Shown: positions 1-9,411, counted from the stretch's first letter. The stretch is DNA of 64,000 nucleotides from Desulfovibrio sp. ZJ369 (GCF_011039085.1 NZ_JAAKEI010000006.1:45767-109766), one strand, 5' to 3'. Made by a program: numbers and translations. Notes: generated from the letters alone by a model not told the origin.

Positions 1-915
1 CGGAGCTGGCGCGTGGATGAGCGCATTGCGCGGCAGCATCTTTCCCCGGTATTCGGCGACAGGCGACTTGCCAGCATCCAACGCCACGAAGTGGAAGACT
101 GGCTGCACGGCCTGTCTGTTCAGGGGCTGGCCCCGGCCACCTGCAACCGCATTCTGGCGGTCTTCAAGACCATCTGTTCTCTGGCGAAAATGCGCGGCGT
201 TCTGCCCGCCGGACAATCCCCGTGCGCGGGCGTGTCTTCCTTCAAAATCCACATGTTGCGGGAACGCTATCTCACGCGGGAGGAAGCGCAGCACCTCATG
301 CGGGCGCTGGAAAAAAGCGTGCGCCCGGAAGCCCTTGCCATCCGCCTGCTTTTGCTGACCGGCGCGCGCAAGAGCGAAATCCTCAAGGCCCGCTGGGAAA
401 ACGTCCGCCTGGATTTGCGGCTGCTCATCGTGCCGCTGTCCAAGTCCGGCAGGCCGCGCCATATCCTGTTGTCCGACGCCGCAGTGGCGGTTCTTCGCGC
501 CATACCGCGCACGCCCGGCAATCCGTGGCTCTTCCCCGGCCATGCTCCGGGCAAGCCGCTTTCCGATCTCTATCTGTTCTGGAACAAGCTCCGGCGGGAA
601 TTGGGGCTTGCGGATGTGCGCATCCACGATTTGCGGCACACGTTCGCCAGTTTTCTCGTGAATGCCGGTCATTCGCTGTACGAGGCGCAAAAGATGCTGG
701 GGCACCGCGATCCCCGAACGACCATGCGCTATGCCCACCTGGGGCAGGCGTCACTGCTGGCGGCAGCGGAAACCGTGAGCGGATTTTTCACTCTGCCAGC
801 ACGCGCCGACAGAAACTTTTTCCCGTCGCCCGTCTGGAGCCCCCCCTTGGAGAGGTGCACGCCGATCATATCTGGAATGGGAGGGACACGGGACGGCGTA
901 TCCCATAGAAGATAG
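1..915 (+). CDS. Tyrosine site-specific recombinase (phage/island integrase), 5' partial
   Basis: The frame is open from base 1 (codons CGG AGC TGG precede the first GTG at 13), so the N-terminus lies outside the window. What remains is the end of a core-binding domain (a helical segment running through the words EVEDWLHGL and FKTICSLAK) followed by a full catalytic domain. The catalytic set is visible: Arg in LLTGARKSEIL, Lys in SKSGRPRHILL, the HxxR box in IHDLRHTFAS, His in LGHRDPRTT and the nucleophile Tyr in TMRYAHL. Enzymes of this family cut and rejoin DNA at att or dif/res-type sites through a 3'-phosphotyrosine. The last 45 or so residues after the Tyr are Pro/Arg-rich and not typical, so the extreme C-terminus may be native or altered by rearrangement. 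It sits at the left edge of an accessory region that also carries a second, unrelated integrase at 11153-12346. Whether it is an island integrase or belongs to a larger element to the left cannot be seen. Confidence 0.9.
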   Translation, partial: RSWRVDERIARQHLSPVFGDRRLASIQRHEVEDWLHGLSVQGLAPATCNRILAVFKTICSLAKMRGVLPAGQSPCAGVSSFKIHMLRERYLTREEAQHLMRALEKSVRPEALAIRLLLLTGARKSEILKARWENVRLDLRLLIVPLSKSGRPRHILLSDAAVAVLRAIPRTPGNPWLFPGHAPGKPLSDLYLFWNKLRRELGLADVRIHDLRHTFASFLVNAGHSLYEAQKMLGHRDPRTTMRYAHLGQASLLAAAETVSGFFTLPARADRNFFPSPVWSPPLERCTPIISGMGGTRDGVSHRR

Positions 916-1252
916 CGGGTTTTCACAAAAAGGAGGGGTAGAGACTTTTCTGACCGACGCTGGAGGCCTTCGGACATGCCTGGCTGTCTGCGGACGTGTG
1001 CGGACTGCTCATCGACAGACGCACTGTCAATGAACTTTTGGAACACAATACCTGCAAGAGCCCTTTTAGGCAAGACTCTTCTGCGGGAAAAAAGTTCCCC
1101 GCCCGCGGGTTCAAAAAATATTCATTATTTCAATGCGCTTTTCCCTTCGGGATCTTCTGATCCTCCAAAAAATCGACAGTGCGTCTGACACTGAGTGTCT
1201 TACCAAATGTCGGGGGAAGAACGCCCCCGGAGGAATCTGAGGAGGATCTTGT
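916..1252 (+). promoter_or_regulatory. Leader region of the autotransporter gene
   Basis: This 337-base stretch between the integrase and the autotransporter has no convincing gene. It holds three short hairpins close to the start codon: around 1150-1163 (GGATC..GATCC), 1187-1199 (GACAC TGA GTGTC) and 1211-1229 (C/G-rich, CGGGGG..CCCCCG). A strong ribosome-binding site AGGAGG lies at 1241-1246, just before the ATG at 1253. The promoter was not identified with confidence. The hairpins could affect mRNA stability or translation, but that is inference. Confidence 0.35.
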
Positions 1253-4200
1253 ATGCTTACGAAAGGAGCTATCGGAAATCTCATCAACAGATATCGGGCG
1301 GTTCTCAAAAAATGCAGCCTGATCAATACCTTCGGCTCGCTGGCCGTGGCCGGGATGCTGGTCATGGGCGGCGCGGGTCTGGCTGTGGCGGAGGAGCCGG
1401 AGTATCCGGGCAACTGGAATACTGATTCCCTGACCATAGGCAGCACCGGCACCTCCTCCGTTACTGGGGGGGGCATAGATCTTACTACTAATGGGACTAA
1501 TGGGAATGATGGGAATAACCTGTCCGGAAACTATGGGAAAAACGTCCGGACCGAGAAGCTCTTCATCCGCGACGGGGGGACGCTGACGCTGGGCAGCAGG
1601 ACCGAAAACCAGCGGGTCGTGCATTACCAGCGCAACGGGGGAACGCAGCCGTCGGCCGCGTCCGGCATCACCATCCCGGGTATGGGTATGGTTGTGGAAA
1701 TGAGCGGCGGCACGGTGGCGATCACCAGCAAAGATCCCACCTCCTCTGCCAGCGAGGCCGCTGTCACCGCCGCCGCCGAGCAGGGCACCTTTGATTTTTC
1801 CAGCCTGGACGTCAATACCTTCAAACTGACCGGCGGCGACATAACGCTGACCGGCAACCCAAACAGCACGCGCTGGGATGAGGCCGCCTACATCGGCGCC
1901 TACAATGGCATGGACATCGGCAGCAGCACCGCTGCCACGACGATCACCATGAACGCAAACAGTGAGCTCTTTGCCGGAAATCACCTCAACATCAGCGGCG
2001 CCAACACCACCATCACCATGAAGGGCGCGAAGGCGGTGGATGGGGAGTACGGTAAATTCGACGCCCAAACGGCCCATATCATGTTCGCCGCATCGGGGAA
2101 CAACACCATCAGCGGCGGCAACATCACTGTGGCTGTGAACTCCTCCGGCGTGTTGAGCGCCAAGAAACTGAACATGACCGGCGGCACACTCACGGTGGCG
2201 GAGGGTGGCGCTCTGCTGCTTCAGCCGAACTCGGGCGAGAGTGATATCGTGTATACCGGTGGCGCCACCAGCGACTTCAACCTTTCCGGCAGTGCTACCG
2301 TGAAAGTGGAGGAGGGCGGCCTGCTCTGGGCTCCCTATACCCAGATCAACCAGACCGGCGGCACGCTGACCGTCAACGGCGCGCTCAGGACGGAGAAGCC
2401 CAAAGGCGACGCGGACGGCACCGCCAATCACTTCGCTTTTCTCCGTAGCGGCTACACCCTTTCCAGCGGCATACTTAATATCGAGGGCAACGCCCAGGCC
2501 ATCGACAAGGGTAACGGCGCGGTCAACGGCAACATGCAGGTGGGCAAGCTGCTCATTGAAGGAGACGGCAGGGTTACAATCGGCGCTACGAAGAATAATA
2601 AACCGAACCAGTGGGATCAAGGCCCCTTCCTGGGCGGCGAGCTCGGCACCACCATGACCGGCGGCACAGTGACCCTGGGCAACTACGGCGAGCTGTATGG
2701 AGGGGTTGATGCGCCGGGATGGAGCGCCGGCAAAATAGGCGAGATGAACCTTTCCGGCGGCGACATCTTCATGACAGGCAAGAATACGGGCTCTGGCGAA
2801 GGCAGAGTCGTCAAGGGTTCAGTGCTCTATGCCGCTGCCAATCAGAACTGGGGTTCGACGGTTTCGGGTGTGAATGGTGCCGAAGGCTATGTGGCCCTGA
2901 ATCTCAGCGGCACCAACATTACGGTCGGCACTGAGAACGCGCCTGCTGATGGCTACATCGTGGCCCGCGAAATCAATATGAGCGGCGGCTCTATCACCGT
3001 GAACAGCGGGAGCACGCTGACCGTGGCCGGGGGAGCCAAGAAGGGCAATAACGAGGGGTTTACCCCTGATATAGAAGAAGGTATCCAGGCGATGGTGGGG
3101 GATCCCTCCGAACCCTCGGGCGGCGGCGCCGGCGCCGGAGCAAGCGTAGCGGCACTGAAAACAACGTCCCCCACGCCCGCCACGCCCGCGCCCGAGTTCG
3201 ACGAAACCTTCACCCTTTCCGGCGGCGAGATCACCGTGGCCAGCGGCGGCAGCCTGGACTTCGCCAAGGGCAAGGTGGACCTGGTTCTGACCGGCGGCGG
3301 CAAGTTCAACTATACCCAGGCCGCCGACTCCGGCTACCTGATCTTCAACGACCTGACCCTGGCCGGCGGCACGCTGAACCTGACCGACGTGGACACCCTG
3401 ACCGTGGGCACTAACCCGGAGGATCTGACGAGCACCAAGGGCGTGTACGTCGATGATACCTTGCAGGTGGGCGACAGCAACAATACCCACGACCTGACAC
3501 TGACGACGCTGAACCAGGTGAAAGGCCACGACAGCAATGTGCGCGTGGCCAACGGCAGCCTGACCGTGAACCACCTGAACCAGACTTTTGAGGATGCGGC
3601 CGGCGCGGCGATCGCGGCCAGCACGCCCGGCACGCCTGCGGATGCCGACACCAGCCTGATCACTGTGGGCGGCCAGGGCGCTGTGGGCACGCTGACGGTG
3701 AAAGACTCGCTGACGAACGTGGAATATGCGGCGGGCCAAAAAGGCATTCTGGTCGCCAATCTTGGAACGCTGGTAGCGGGCAAGAATGTTCTGCTCAAAA
3801 CAGCAGCAGTAGACAATTACGCCAAGCTAGACACCGTGCAAACGATTGGGGTCGCGGCTGGCGGTACCCTGAAAATAACCGGCCTGGACAATCAGACGAT
3901 CACTGATGCTCAGCTGACTGACATCAAAGCCATCATGTCTGCTACGGCTAATGACGGTATGCTGGATCTGGGCAACGCGAAGCTCGACGTCGTGGCGGAG
4001 GACGCGACTGAGATTACCGCTGACACAGCAAAGACCCTCGGTAACGTCGAAACCACTGCCACCTTGGGGCTTACCGTTACCAACGCGGACAATACCCAGC
4101 CTCTGAAGGGCGGCTACAAGAATGTCGAGGTGAAGGAGGACGCGGGAACCGCCGCGGAGATCAAGACCGAATCCGGCACCTTGCGACTGGCCGGTGATAC

Positions 4201-7200
4201 GAGCAATGGCAATCTTGTAGCGAAGGGCAACACCGTTGCGGCCGTCATTGTGGGTAAGAGCGATAGTGGGGATAACGCGGCCCTGACGCTCGGCGTCGAA
4301 ACCGCCGACAACAGCGGCAAGGTGGGCGATGTGACCTTGACGACCCAGAGTGGTAGCGCCGGCGGCACAGCCACGCTCAATGCCGAAGGCAAGGGCAACG
4401 CTTCCTTCGAGACCGGCGCCATCAAAGTTAATGGTCAGGGCGCTACCGCGGTCAACGCTTCCGGCGCAAGCCTGGAGAGCACCAAGATCGGCGACTCCGC
4501 GGCGGACAAGGCAGTGACGACGGTCAATGCCACCAACGGCGGCAAGGTGATCTCCACGAGTAGCATCAACGCTGACAACCTGGCCGCCGACCAGAAGGGC
4601 AGCGTGGTGAGTGCCGGATCTACCATCACCGCTGACAACCTGAGCGCCGCCAATGGCGGCACGGTTCAGGCAGCAACGGGCATCACAGTTACCAACGCCG
4701 TGACCGGCCTGAACGACGGCACAATCAAAACCACCAACGGCACCGTGACCCTGAATGGCGGCGCGACCAACGCCAGCGGCACCATTGAGGCCGGCGGCAC
4801 TACGGGCGAAATCAAGGCGGAGGCCGATGGCGGTACTAAGCAGGACATTCTTGCCGCCGCTGGCAAGGATCTTACCCTTTCCGCCACACAAGGCACCATC
4901 ACCGCCAAGGACATCACCGCCACCAACGTGGAGGCCAAAACCCTGACCGCCTCCGGCGCGGTGTCCGTGACGAACGGCACACTGAAGACCGCGAACGACA
5001 GCACCGTGGGCTCTCTGACCCTGGACAACAACGCTGAGGGCACGGTGGGCAAGCTGACCGTAAACAGTACTGGTACGACCACCCTCACCAACGGCGCTTC
5101 CCTGGAGGCCAAGGAGCTGGACGCGGGCTCTGGTGCGACCACCCTCACCAACGGCGCTTCCCTGACCGCCGAGAAGCTGACCGCCGCCGACAGCGCTGTG
5201 AGCGTGACGGACGGCAAACTGAATATCACAGCTACGGACGCTGCTGCCGCCAGCGCCGTGAAATCTCTGGCCCTGGACGGCTCTACGGGCACTGTTGCGG
5301 GCCAGCTGACCGTAAGCACTACGGCCGCCCTCACCAACGGTTCTGTTCTGCACGCCGACACCCTGATCATGAGCTCCGGCGGCACCAACAACCTGACCGT
5401 GGGCAGCGCGAACGATACCAAGGGCGGCACGACGCTGGTGGTGAAGAACTTGACGCTCGACGGCAATTCTCTGCTCATTGACCCTGCCTGGGAATCCGGC
5501 GGGGTTGCCCTGCCGTCCACCAACGTGGCCGTGGAACACTTTGGCGGCGACCCTGTCGCTAAGCCTGATGTAGAGATCGACGGCAACGTGGGCGTGGGCA
5601 GAAACTCCATGGCCGCCATCGGCACCGGGGATGAAAACTGGTTGCGCGGGCATGTCAATGCCGTGACCAACAACGCGGGCCTGACCGAAAACGGCGTGAC
5701 TGCCGCTCTGGGCATCGTCAAGCCCACGGCGCTGCAAAACGCCACTAATAATGGCCTTGAGGTGAACGGAATCAAGACCACCGATACATTCGGCAGCTCC
5801 CCCAACCTCGGAACCCCCACAGCCGGCAAGCTCATATTCGCCGACAACTCCCTGCTGGTAGTCACTGCCGAGGCGGCTGATAATGATGGGAACGGCGCCT
5901 TGTCCTTCGCAAGCAGCACCGGAACAGCCGAAATCATCGGCAACGCGAAACTGCGCATTGAGGGCGCGGAAGTGGGTGAAACCTACAAGGTGCTCGGCAA
6001 GAACATCAGTCAGGGAGGTGGTGGCAACGGCATCACCAAGGATGATCCTGACGCCTGGAGCGGCGACAACCTCAGCACGGACTCGGCGATGGTGGAGCTC
6101 GGTAACTTTAACAAGGCCGACGGCACCATTGAGGCCAAGCTCAAGTCGGCCAGCAAGAACTACCCCTTGCTGGACTCCGAGCTGGCAAACGTGGTGGACG
6201 CGGGCTACCTGGCTCACGAGATCGGAACCGACGACCAGTATGTAAATGCCGAGGACAAGGGCGTGCGCTTCCTCTCCCGCGCCACCAGCGACAAATACAT
6301 CGGCAAGGACGCCGAGCAGGTTGCCGTAACCATGGAAAGCGCGGCGCGCATGGCTCTGATCGGCGCTGTGCCGCAAATGACCCTGGCGGCCAACAATGCG
6401 GCGGGCAATGCCGTGACCCAGCGCACCAGCCTGGCCCAGCCCGGCGGCAACGCCATCCAGAGCATGGCCGCGGATGGCTCCGTGTCCGGCTCTTCTGCCA
6501 CCAACGTCGCCAAGACCGGCTTTGCCCTCTGGATCATGCCTCTCTACCAGAGCGCCAACGGTTGGGGCCTGGAAGGCGGCAACTTTGATCTGGACTACAG
6601 CGGCGGCCTGGGCGGCGTGGCCATTGGCGCGGATTACACCTTTGACAACGCCATCCGCGCGGGCATCACCTTCAACATCGGCGGCGGCTATGCCTCTGGC
6701 TCCGGTGATTTCAACGAAACCACCAACAACATGACCTTCTGGGGCATCGGCGCCTATGCCGGCTGGACCATGAACAACTTCGGCCTCACCGCCGATGTCA
6801 ACTACACCTCCACCTATAACGAGCTGGAGCAGGAACTGCCCGCGGCCATGCAGATGGACAGCCTCAAGAGCGACGTGACGGCCTGGGCCATCAGCGTGGG
6901 CCTGCGCGGCGAATACAAGATCGAAACCAGCGCCCTGGACATCACCCCCCACGTGGGCGTCCGCTACACGAGCCTGAATACCGACGAATACGACGTGACG
7001 TCCGGCGGCACAGTGCTCACCGGCGACGCCATCAGCCAGAGCATCTGGACCTTCCCCGTGGGCGTGGCCTTCTCCAAGCAGATCGACACCGGCAACGGCT
7101 GGCACTTCAAGCCCAGCCTGGATCTGGCCGTGATCCCGGCCGCCGGGGACATTAAGGCCCGCGGCGATGTGCGCTTCACCGGCGTGTCCGGCACCGCAGA

Positions 7201-7357
7201 ACTGGAAACCCAGACCATGGACTACATCTCGTACATGGGCCAGGCCGGTCTGGAATTCGGCAATGACAACGTCAGCTTTGGCGTGAACTACAACCTGCAA
7301 ACCGGCGTCAACAGCACGTCGCACGGCGTGTTTGGCACCTTCCGCTACGAGTTCTAG
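1253..7357 (+). CDS. Large type V (autotransporter) adhesin-like protein, 2034 aa
   Basis: Three parts can be read. Residues 1-46 form a long signal peptide with a basic N-region (LINRYRAVLKK) and a hydrophobic core ending in GLAVA, resembling the extended signal peptides of large autotransporters. Residues ~47-1700 are a low-complexity passenger rich in Gly, Thr, Asn and Ala, with countless LTL-SGG, ITV-GG, TVNG and LTNGASL units, as in right-handed beta-helix passengers. Residues ~1755-2034 form a C-terminal beta-barrel with alternating Gly/aromatic strands (FALWIMPLY, GVAIGADYTF) and the terminal aromatic FRYEF required for Bam-dependent insertion. A predicted helix just before the barrel (MESAARMALIGAVPQM) would plug the pore. 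Inferred role: a surface-exposed or secreted adhesin or biofilm protein; no enzymatic motif is seen. An exact DNA repeat of period 60 bases lies at 5076-5104 and 5136-5164. The start is supported by AGGAGG at proper spacing. It is monocistronic and followed by a perfect hairpin. Confidence 0.9.
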   Translation: MLTKGAIGNLINRYRAVLKKCSLINTFGSLAVAGMLVMGGAGLAVAEEPEYPGNWNTDSLTIGSTGTSSVTGGGIDLTTNGTNGNDGNNLSGNYGKNVRTEKLFIRDGGTLTLGSRTENQRVVHYQRNGGTQPSAASGITIPGMGMVVEMSGGTVAITSKDPTSSASEAAVTAAAEQGTFDFSSLDVNTFKLTGGDITLTGNPNSTRWDEAAYIGAYNGMDIGSSTAATTITMNANSELFAGNHLNISGANTTITMKGAKAVDGEYGKFDAQTAHIMFAASGNNTISGGNITVAVNSSGVLSAKKLNMTGGTLTVAEGGALLLQPNSGESDIVYTGGATSDFNLSGSATVKVEEGGLLWAPYTQINQTGGTLTVNGALRTEKPKGDADGTANHFAFLRSGYTLSSGILNIEGNAQAIDKGNGAVNGNMQVGKLLIEGDGRVTIGATKNNKPNQWDQGPFLGGELGTTMTGGTVTLGNYGELYGGVDAPGWSAGKIGEMNLSGGDIFMTGKNTGSGEGRVVKGSVLYAAANQNWGSTVSGVNGAEGYVALNLSGTNITVGTENAPADGYIVAREINMSGGSITVNSGSTLTVAGGAKKGNNEGFTPDIEEGIQAMVGDPSEPSGGGAGAGASVAALKTTSPTPATPAPEFDETFTLSGGEITVASGGSLDFAKGKVDLVLTGGGKFNYTQAADSGYLIFNDLTLAGGTLNLTDVDTLTVGTNPEDLTSTKGVYVDDTLQVGDSNNTHDLTLTTLNQVKGHDSNVRVANGSLTVNHLNQTFEDAAGAAIAASTPGTPADADTSLITVGGQGAVGTLTVKDSLTNVEYAAGQKGILVANLGTLVAGKNVLLKTAAVDNYAKLDTVQTIGVAAGGTLKITGLDNQTITDAQLTDIKAIMSATANDGMLDLGNAKLDVVAEDATEITADTAKTLGNVETTATLGLTVTNADNTQPLKGGYKNVEVKEDAGTAAEIKTESGTLRLAGDTSNGNLVAKGNTVAAVIVGKSDSGDNAALTLGVETADNSGKVGDVTLTTQSGSAGGTATLNAEGKGNASFETGAIKVNGQGATAVNASGASLESTKIGDSAADKAVTTVNATNGGKVISTSSINADNLAADQKGSVVSAGSTITADNLSAANGGTVQAATGITVTNAVTGLNDGTIKTTNGTVTLNGGATNASGTIEAGGTTGEIKAEADGGTKQDILAAAGKDLTLSATQGTITAKDITATNVEAKTLTASGAVSVTNGTLKTANDSTVGSLTLDNNAEGTVGKLTVNSTGTTTLTNGASLEAKELDAGSGATTLTNGASLTAEKLTAADSAVSVTDGKLNITATDAAAASAVKSLALDGSTGTVAGQLTVSTTAALTNGSVLHADTLIMSSGGTNNLTVGSANDTKGGTTLVVKNLTLDGNSLLIDPAWESGGVALPSTNVAVEHFGGDPVAKPDVEIDGNVGVGRNSMAAIGTGDENWLRGHVNAVTNNAGLTENGVTAALGIVKPTALQNATNNGLEVNGIKTTDTFGSSPNLGTPTAGKLIFADNSLLVVTAEAADNDGNGALSFASSTGTAEIIGNAKLRIEGAEVGETYKVLGKNISQGGGGNGITKDDPDAWSGDNLSTDSAMVELGNFNKADGTIEAKLKSASKNYPLLDSELANVVDAGYLAHEIGTDDQYVNAEDKGVRFLSRATSDKYIGKDAEQVAVTMESAARMALIGAVPQMTLAANNAAGNAVTQRTSLAQPGGNAIQSMAADGSVSGSSATNVAKTGFALWIMPLYQSANGWGLEGGNFDLDYSGGLGGVAIGADYTFDNAIRAGITFNIGGGYASGSGDFNETTNNMTFWGIGAYAGWTMNNFGLTADVNYTSTYNELEQELPAAMQMDSLKSDVTAWAISVGLRGEYKIETSALDITPHVGVRYTSLNTDEYDVTSGGTVLTGDAISQSIWTFPVGVAFSKQIDTGNGWHFKPSLDLAVIPAAGDIKARGDVRFTGVSGTAELETQTMDYISYMGQAGLEFGNDNVSFGVNYNLQTGVNSTSHGVFGTFRYEF

Positions 7358-7372
7358 CGTTCTTTGGAGTTC

Positions 7373-7407
7373 TGATGCCGTGCGGCGTTCACCGCCGCAC
7401 GGCATCA
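7373..7407 (+). terminator. Perfect inverted repeat after the autotransporter
   Basis: A 15-bp perfect inverted repeat (TGATGCCGTGCGGCG at 7373-7387, complement at 7393-7407) with loop TTCAC begins 16 bases after the stop codon. It is positioned as a transcription terminator, but no T-run follows, so it may instead be an mRNA 3'-end stabiliser. Confidence 0.5.
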
Positions 7408-7560
7408 GACACAGAGCGCGAGAACAAAAATGCTTCACATGACCCGGCCTTCGGGCCGGAAAATGTGATCCCGTCTGCCGCGGGCGGGCGGCTCCGCCAG
7501 GGGGCGGAACCGCCCGGCTGGATATCCGGGGGGCATGGGCTTCCCGAGTCCGGCGGCCGT

Positions 7561-7631
7561 CCGCCGTTATCGCTTCCCCGGCGGGCGGTTTTTCTGAAGC
7601 CGGCGTTTTTTTTCCTTCCTGGGGCGCCGGC
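7561..7631. repeat. Two-hairpin repeat, copy A
   Basis: This is a diverged partner of 9412-9489 in direct orientation. The shared core starts ATCGCTTCC and runs about 63 bases at roughly 80 percent identity by eye. Each copy forms two hairpins. In the second, the stem here is GCCGGCG/CGCCGGC, while the other copy has GCCCGCG/CGCGGGC, a compensated difference. The pair brackets the lipoprotein, DUF3467 and HTH genes. The rest of the gap 7408-7743 is GC-rich with no gene seen, apart from the TAGAGC-type hairpin at 7675-7709. Confidence 0.6.
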
Positions 7632-7674
7632 AGCGGCGCGGCGGCATGTGCCCGCCGCGCCGTTTTTGTGGAAA

Positions 7675-7709
7675 AGAGCGTTTCGCTCATTGCATGAGCA
7701 AAATGCTCT
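7675..7709. repeat. TAGAGC-family palindrome
   Basis: AGAGCGTTTCGCTCAT and its near-complement ending AAATGCTCT form an imperfect hairpin just upstream of the lipoprotein gene. It is one of a dispersed intergenic family seen throughout this window. Confidence 0.6.
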
Positions 7710-7743
7710 GCCCTGACACGCATAACAACAGGAAATCAGCCCC

Positions 7744-8349
7744 ATGTGCCGTAGTACTCCATTTCTCCTTGCCCTCACGGCCCTGCTTGCCGCCTGCCTT
7801 TTGAGCGGCTGCCTGGAGGGCGACAAACCCGCCTCCGCCGCGTCCGCAGCCCCGCAGATCGCCACCGTGGATCTGGAACGGATCATGACCCGTTCCAGCG
7901 CCGCCGAGGCCGGGCGCGCTCATCTGGCCCAGGCCCGCCAGCGTCTGGAACAGGGCTTTGCCGATCTGCAAAAAGCCTGGGCCAAAGCCCCGGCCAAGGA
8001 ACGCGAGGCCGTCTTGCGCGAAGGCGCCCTGACCCTCAGCCGCCAGATGGCCGCCGAGGAAGCCGCTGTGCAAAACGTGATCAACAAACTGTTGCTGGAA
8101 GAGGTCAGGGCCTGGCGGCAGGCCCACAAGGCCGCGCTGGTTCTGGCCCGACAGAACGCCCTGGATGCCGACGACACCCTGGACATCACGGCCAGCGTGC
8201 TCGCGGCCATGGACGCCCGCAAGCCCGCCTTCCCGGCGCTGCCCGTGGTCTCGGTCAAACTGCCGCCCAACGCGGAGCAAAAAGCCGCCCCGGCGCCCGC
8301 CCAGAAGGACAAAACCCCGGCCCGCGCTGCGGACAGGAAAAAGAGGTAG
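7744..8349 (+). CDS. OmpH/Skp-like lipoprotein, 201 aa
   Basis: The N-terminus is a lipoprotein signal peptide with hydrophobic core LLALTALLAACLL and lipobox LLSGC, so Cys21 would be lipidated. The mature part starts with Ala/Ser-rich linker residues, then IATVDLERIMTRSSAAEAGRAHL, which resembles the beginning of OmpH/Skp periplasmic chaperones (Ala-Val-Val-Asp-x-x-x followed by long charged helices). Residues ~55-150 are helical and rich in Ala, Glu, Arg and Lys. The tail is Pro/Lys-rich (PAPAQKDKTPARAADRKKR). Family members hold unfolded outer-membrane proteins in the periplasm. A role in handling the autotransporter encoded just upstream is tempting but unproven. The DUF3467 gene begins 2 bases after its stop, indicating co-transcription. 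Function is inferred from weak pattern similarity; the lipoprotein assignment is solid. Confidence 0.7.
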   Translation: MCRSTPFLLALTALLAACLLSGCLEGDKPASAASAAPQIATVDLERIMTRSSAAEAGRAHLAQARQRLEQGFADLQKAWAKAPAKEREAVLREGALTLSRQMAAEEAAVQNVINKLLLEEVRAWRQAHKAALVLARQNALDADDTLDITASVLAAMDARKPAFPALPVVSVKLPPNAEQKAAPAPAQKDKTPARAADRKKR

Positions 8350-8351
8350 CC

Positions 8352-8678
8352 ATGAGCAAAGAGAAAAAGCAAACCGCCACCGCCGACGCGGCGGCAAGCC
8401 AACAGATCCGCGTGGCCCTGAACAGCGCGCAGCTTGTCACGTCCTACGCCAATGTTTTTCAGACCCGCTGCACCGCCGAGGAAGTGATCCTCTGCTGCGG
8501 CCTGAGCCTGCCCGAAAGCCTGAACGGCCCGGACGGCAACGCGGAAAACGGCCTGGCCGTGGATCTGGATCGGCGCATTGTCATGAGCCCGTCCTCGGCC
8601 CGGCGCCTGCTGCTGGCCCTGGATCGCACGCTCAGGGAACATGCCGCCCGTTTCGGCACAGACAGCCCGCAAGAGTGA
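8352..8678 (+). CDS. DUF3467 family protein, 108 aa
   Basis: This small soluble protein matches the pattern of DUF3467: a central YANVFQTRCTAEEVILCCGLSLPE (Tyr-Ala-Asn followed by a beta strand ending in a short loop), then VDLDRRIVMSPSSARRLLLALDRTLREHAARFG, the characteristic DRRIVMSP-x-x-A-x-x-L helix. There is no signal peptide or membrane segment, so it should be cytosolic. The biochemical role of the family is unknown. Two neighbouring cysteines (VILCCG) replace the more usual hydrophobic positions. The gene starts 2 bases after the upstream lipoprotein gene, so the pair is probably an operon even though one product is exported and the other is not. Length is typical for the family. Confidence 0.75.
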   Translation: MSKEKKQTATADAAASQQIRVALNSAQLVTSYANVFQTRCTAEEVILCCGLSLPESLNGPDGNAENGLAVDLDRRIVMSPSSARRLLLALDRTLREHAARFGTDSPQE

Positions 8679-8713
8679 AACGGCCGCACAGGCAAGACTG
8701 ACGTATCTGAAGA

Positions 8714-8752
8714 GGAGGGCGTTTTGCGCATGCAATCAGCAAAACGCTCTCC
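8714..8752. repeat. TAGAGC-family palindrome
   Basis: GGAGGGCGTTTTGCGC and AGCAAAACGCTCTCC form a hairpin in the gap between the DUF3467 gene and the HTH gene. It could act as a terminator-like structure for the upstream pair. Confidence 0.6.
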
Positions 8753-8837
8753 ATAGCAAGCGCAATACGTTTGCTGGCTCAGCAAGATATTGCGATCCTC
8801 TTGTTACTCCCCTCCTTTTTTGCGCAGGCACGATAGT

Positions 8838-9335
8838 ATGACCACGCTCGGCTCACGCATCAAAATGGTTCGCGGCAAGGAGTCACAGGAAAAATTCGCC
8901 GCCAGGCTCGAGATCAGCAAGGGCACTCTGGGCTTTTATGAGCGGGACGAAAATCTGCCCAAATCCGACGTTATTCTTAAAATCTGCGCCCTTACCGGCG
9001 CTTCGCTGGATTGGCTGCTGACCGGCGCGGAATCCGCCACCCGCGAAACGGCGCACGACCTCGCCCCCTGCCCGACCCCTGCCAGGCAGGCGAAACAGAG
9101 CGCCGCCGCGCCGCAAGAGAGCCGGGAATGCTCCTGCCCGCAGTGCGCGGAGCTGAAAAAACGCCTGACGACCCTTGAAGAGGAACGGCGGGATCTGTAC
9201 GCTGAAAACAGAAACTTGTGGAAAAAGCTCTGCTCGCTGCTGGAAGAGAGCGCCCGCCCGCGCGAGCGGCCGCCCTTGCCGCTCTATGATGGCGAGAGCA
9301 AATCCAGGCGCAGGCGGACTTTTCTTGTGCCGTGA
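8838..9335 (+). CDS. XRE-family helix-turn-helix regulator with coiled-coil tail, 165 aa
   Basis: Residues ~3-60 form an XRE/Cro-CI type DNA-binding domain: LGSRIKMVRGKESQEKFAARL, then the recognition helix region ISKGTLGFYERDENLPKSDVILKICALTGASLDWLLTG, a classic phage-repressor-like pattern. After a Pro/Ala linker there is a CSCPQC motif that could bind a metal, followed by a Leu/Glu/Arg heptad-like stretch (LKKRLTTLEEERRDLYAENRNLWKKL) typical of a coiled coil used for dimerisation. The tail is basic. The start at ATG 8838 is preferred over an earlier in-frame codon because the domain begins immediately after it. No peptidase S24 domain is present, so it is not a LexA/CI cleavable repressor. 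Its target is unknown; it lies between the hairpin repeat copies and near the decayed mobile element. Confidence 0.8.
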   Translation: MTTLGSRIKMVRGKESQEKFAARLEISKGTLGFYERDENLPKSDVILKICALTGASLDWLLTGAESATRETAHDLAPCPTPARQAKQSAAAPQESRECSCPQCAELKKRLTTLEEERRDLYAENRNLWKKLCSLLEESARPRERPPLPLYDGESKSRRRRTFLVP

Positions 9336-9411
9336 AGCGCCGGAGTAAAAGCAATATGCTCGAGAGCTCAGCGGGGCGCGCACCTTGCGCACGGAGCCGC
9401 TCCGCGCCCTC

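Noticed and set aside
3827..7723. A 1298-codon open frame antisense to the autotransporter
   Set aside because: Its composition follows from codon bias of the GC-rich repetitive sense gene; the translation is Ala/Gly/Val/His-rich with no domain, and no ribosome-binding site supports it.
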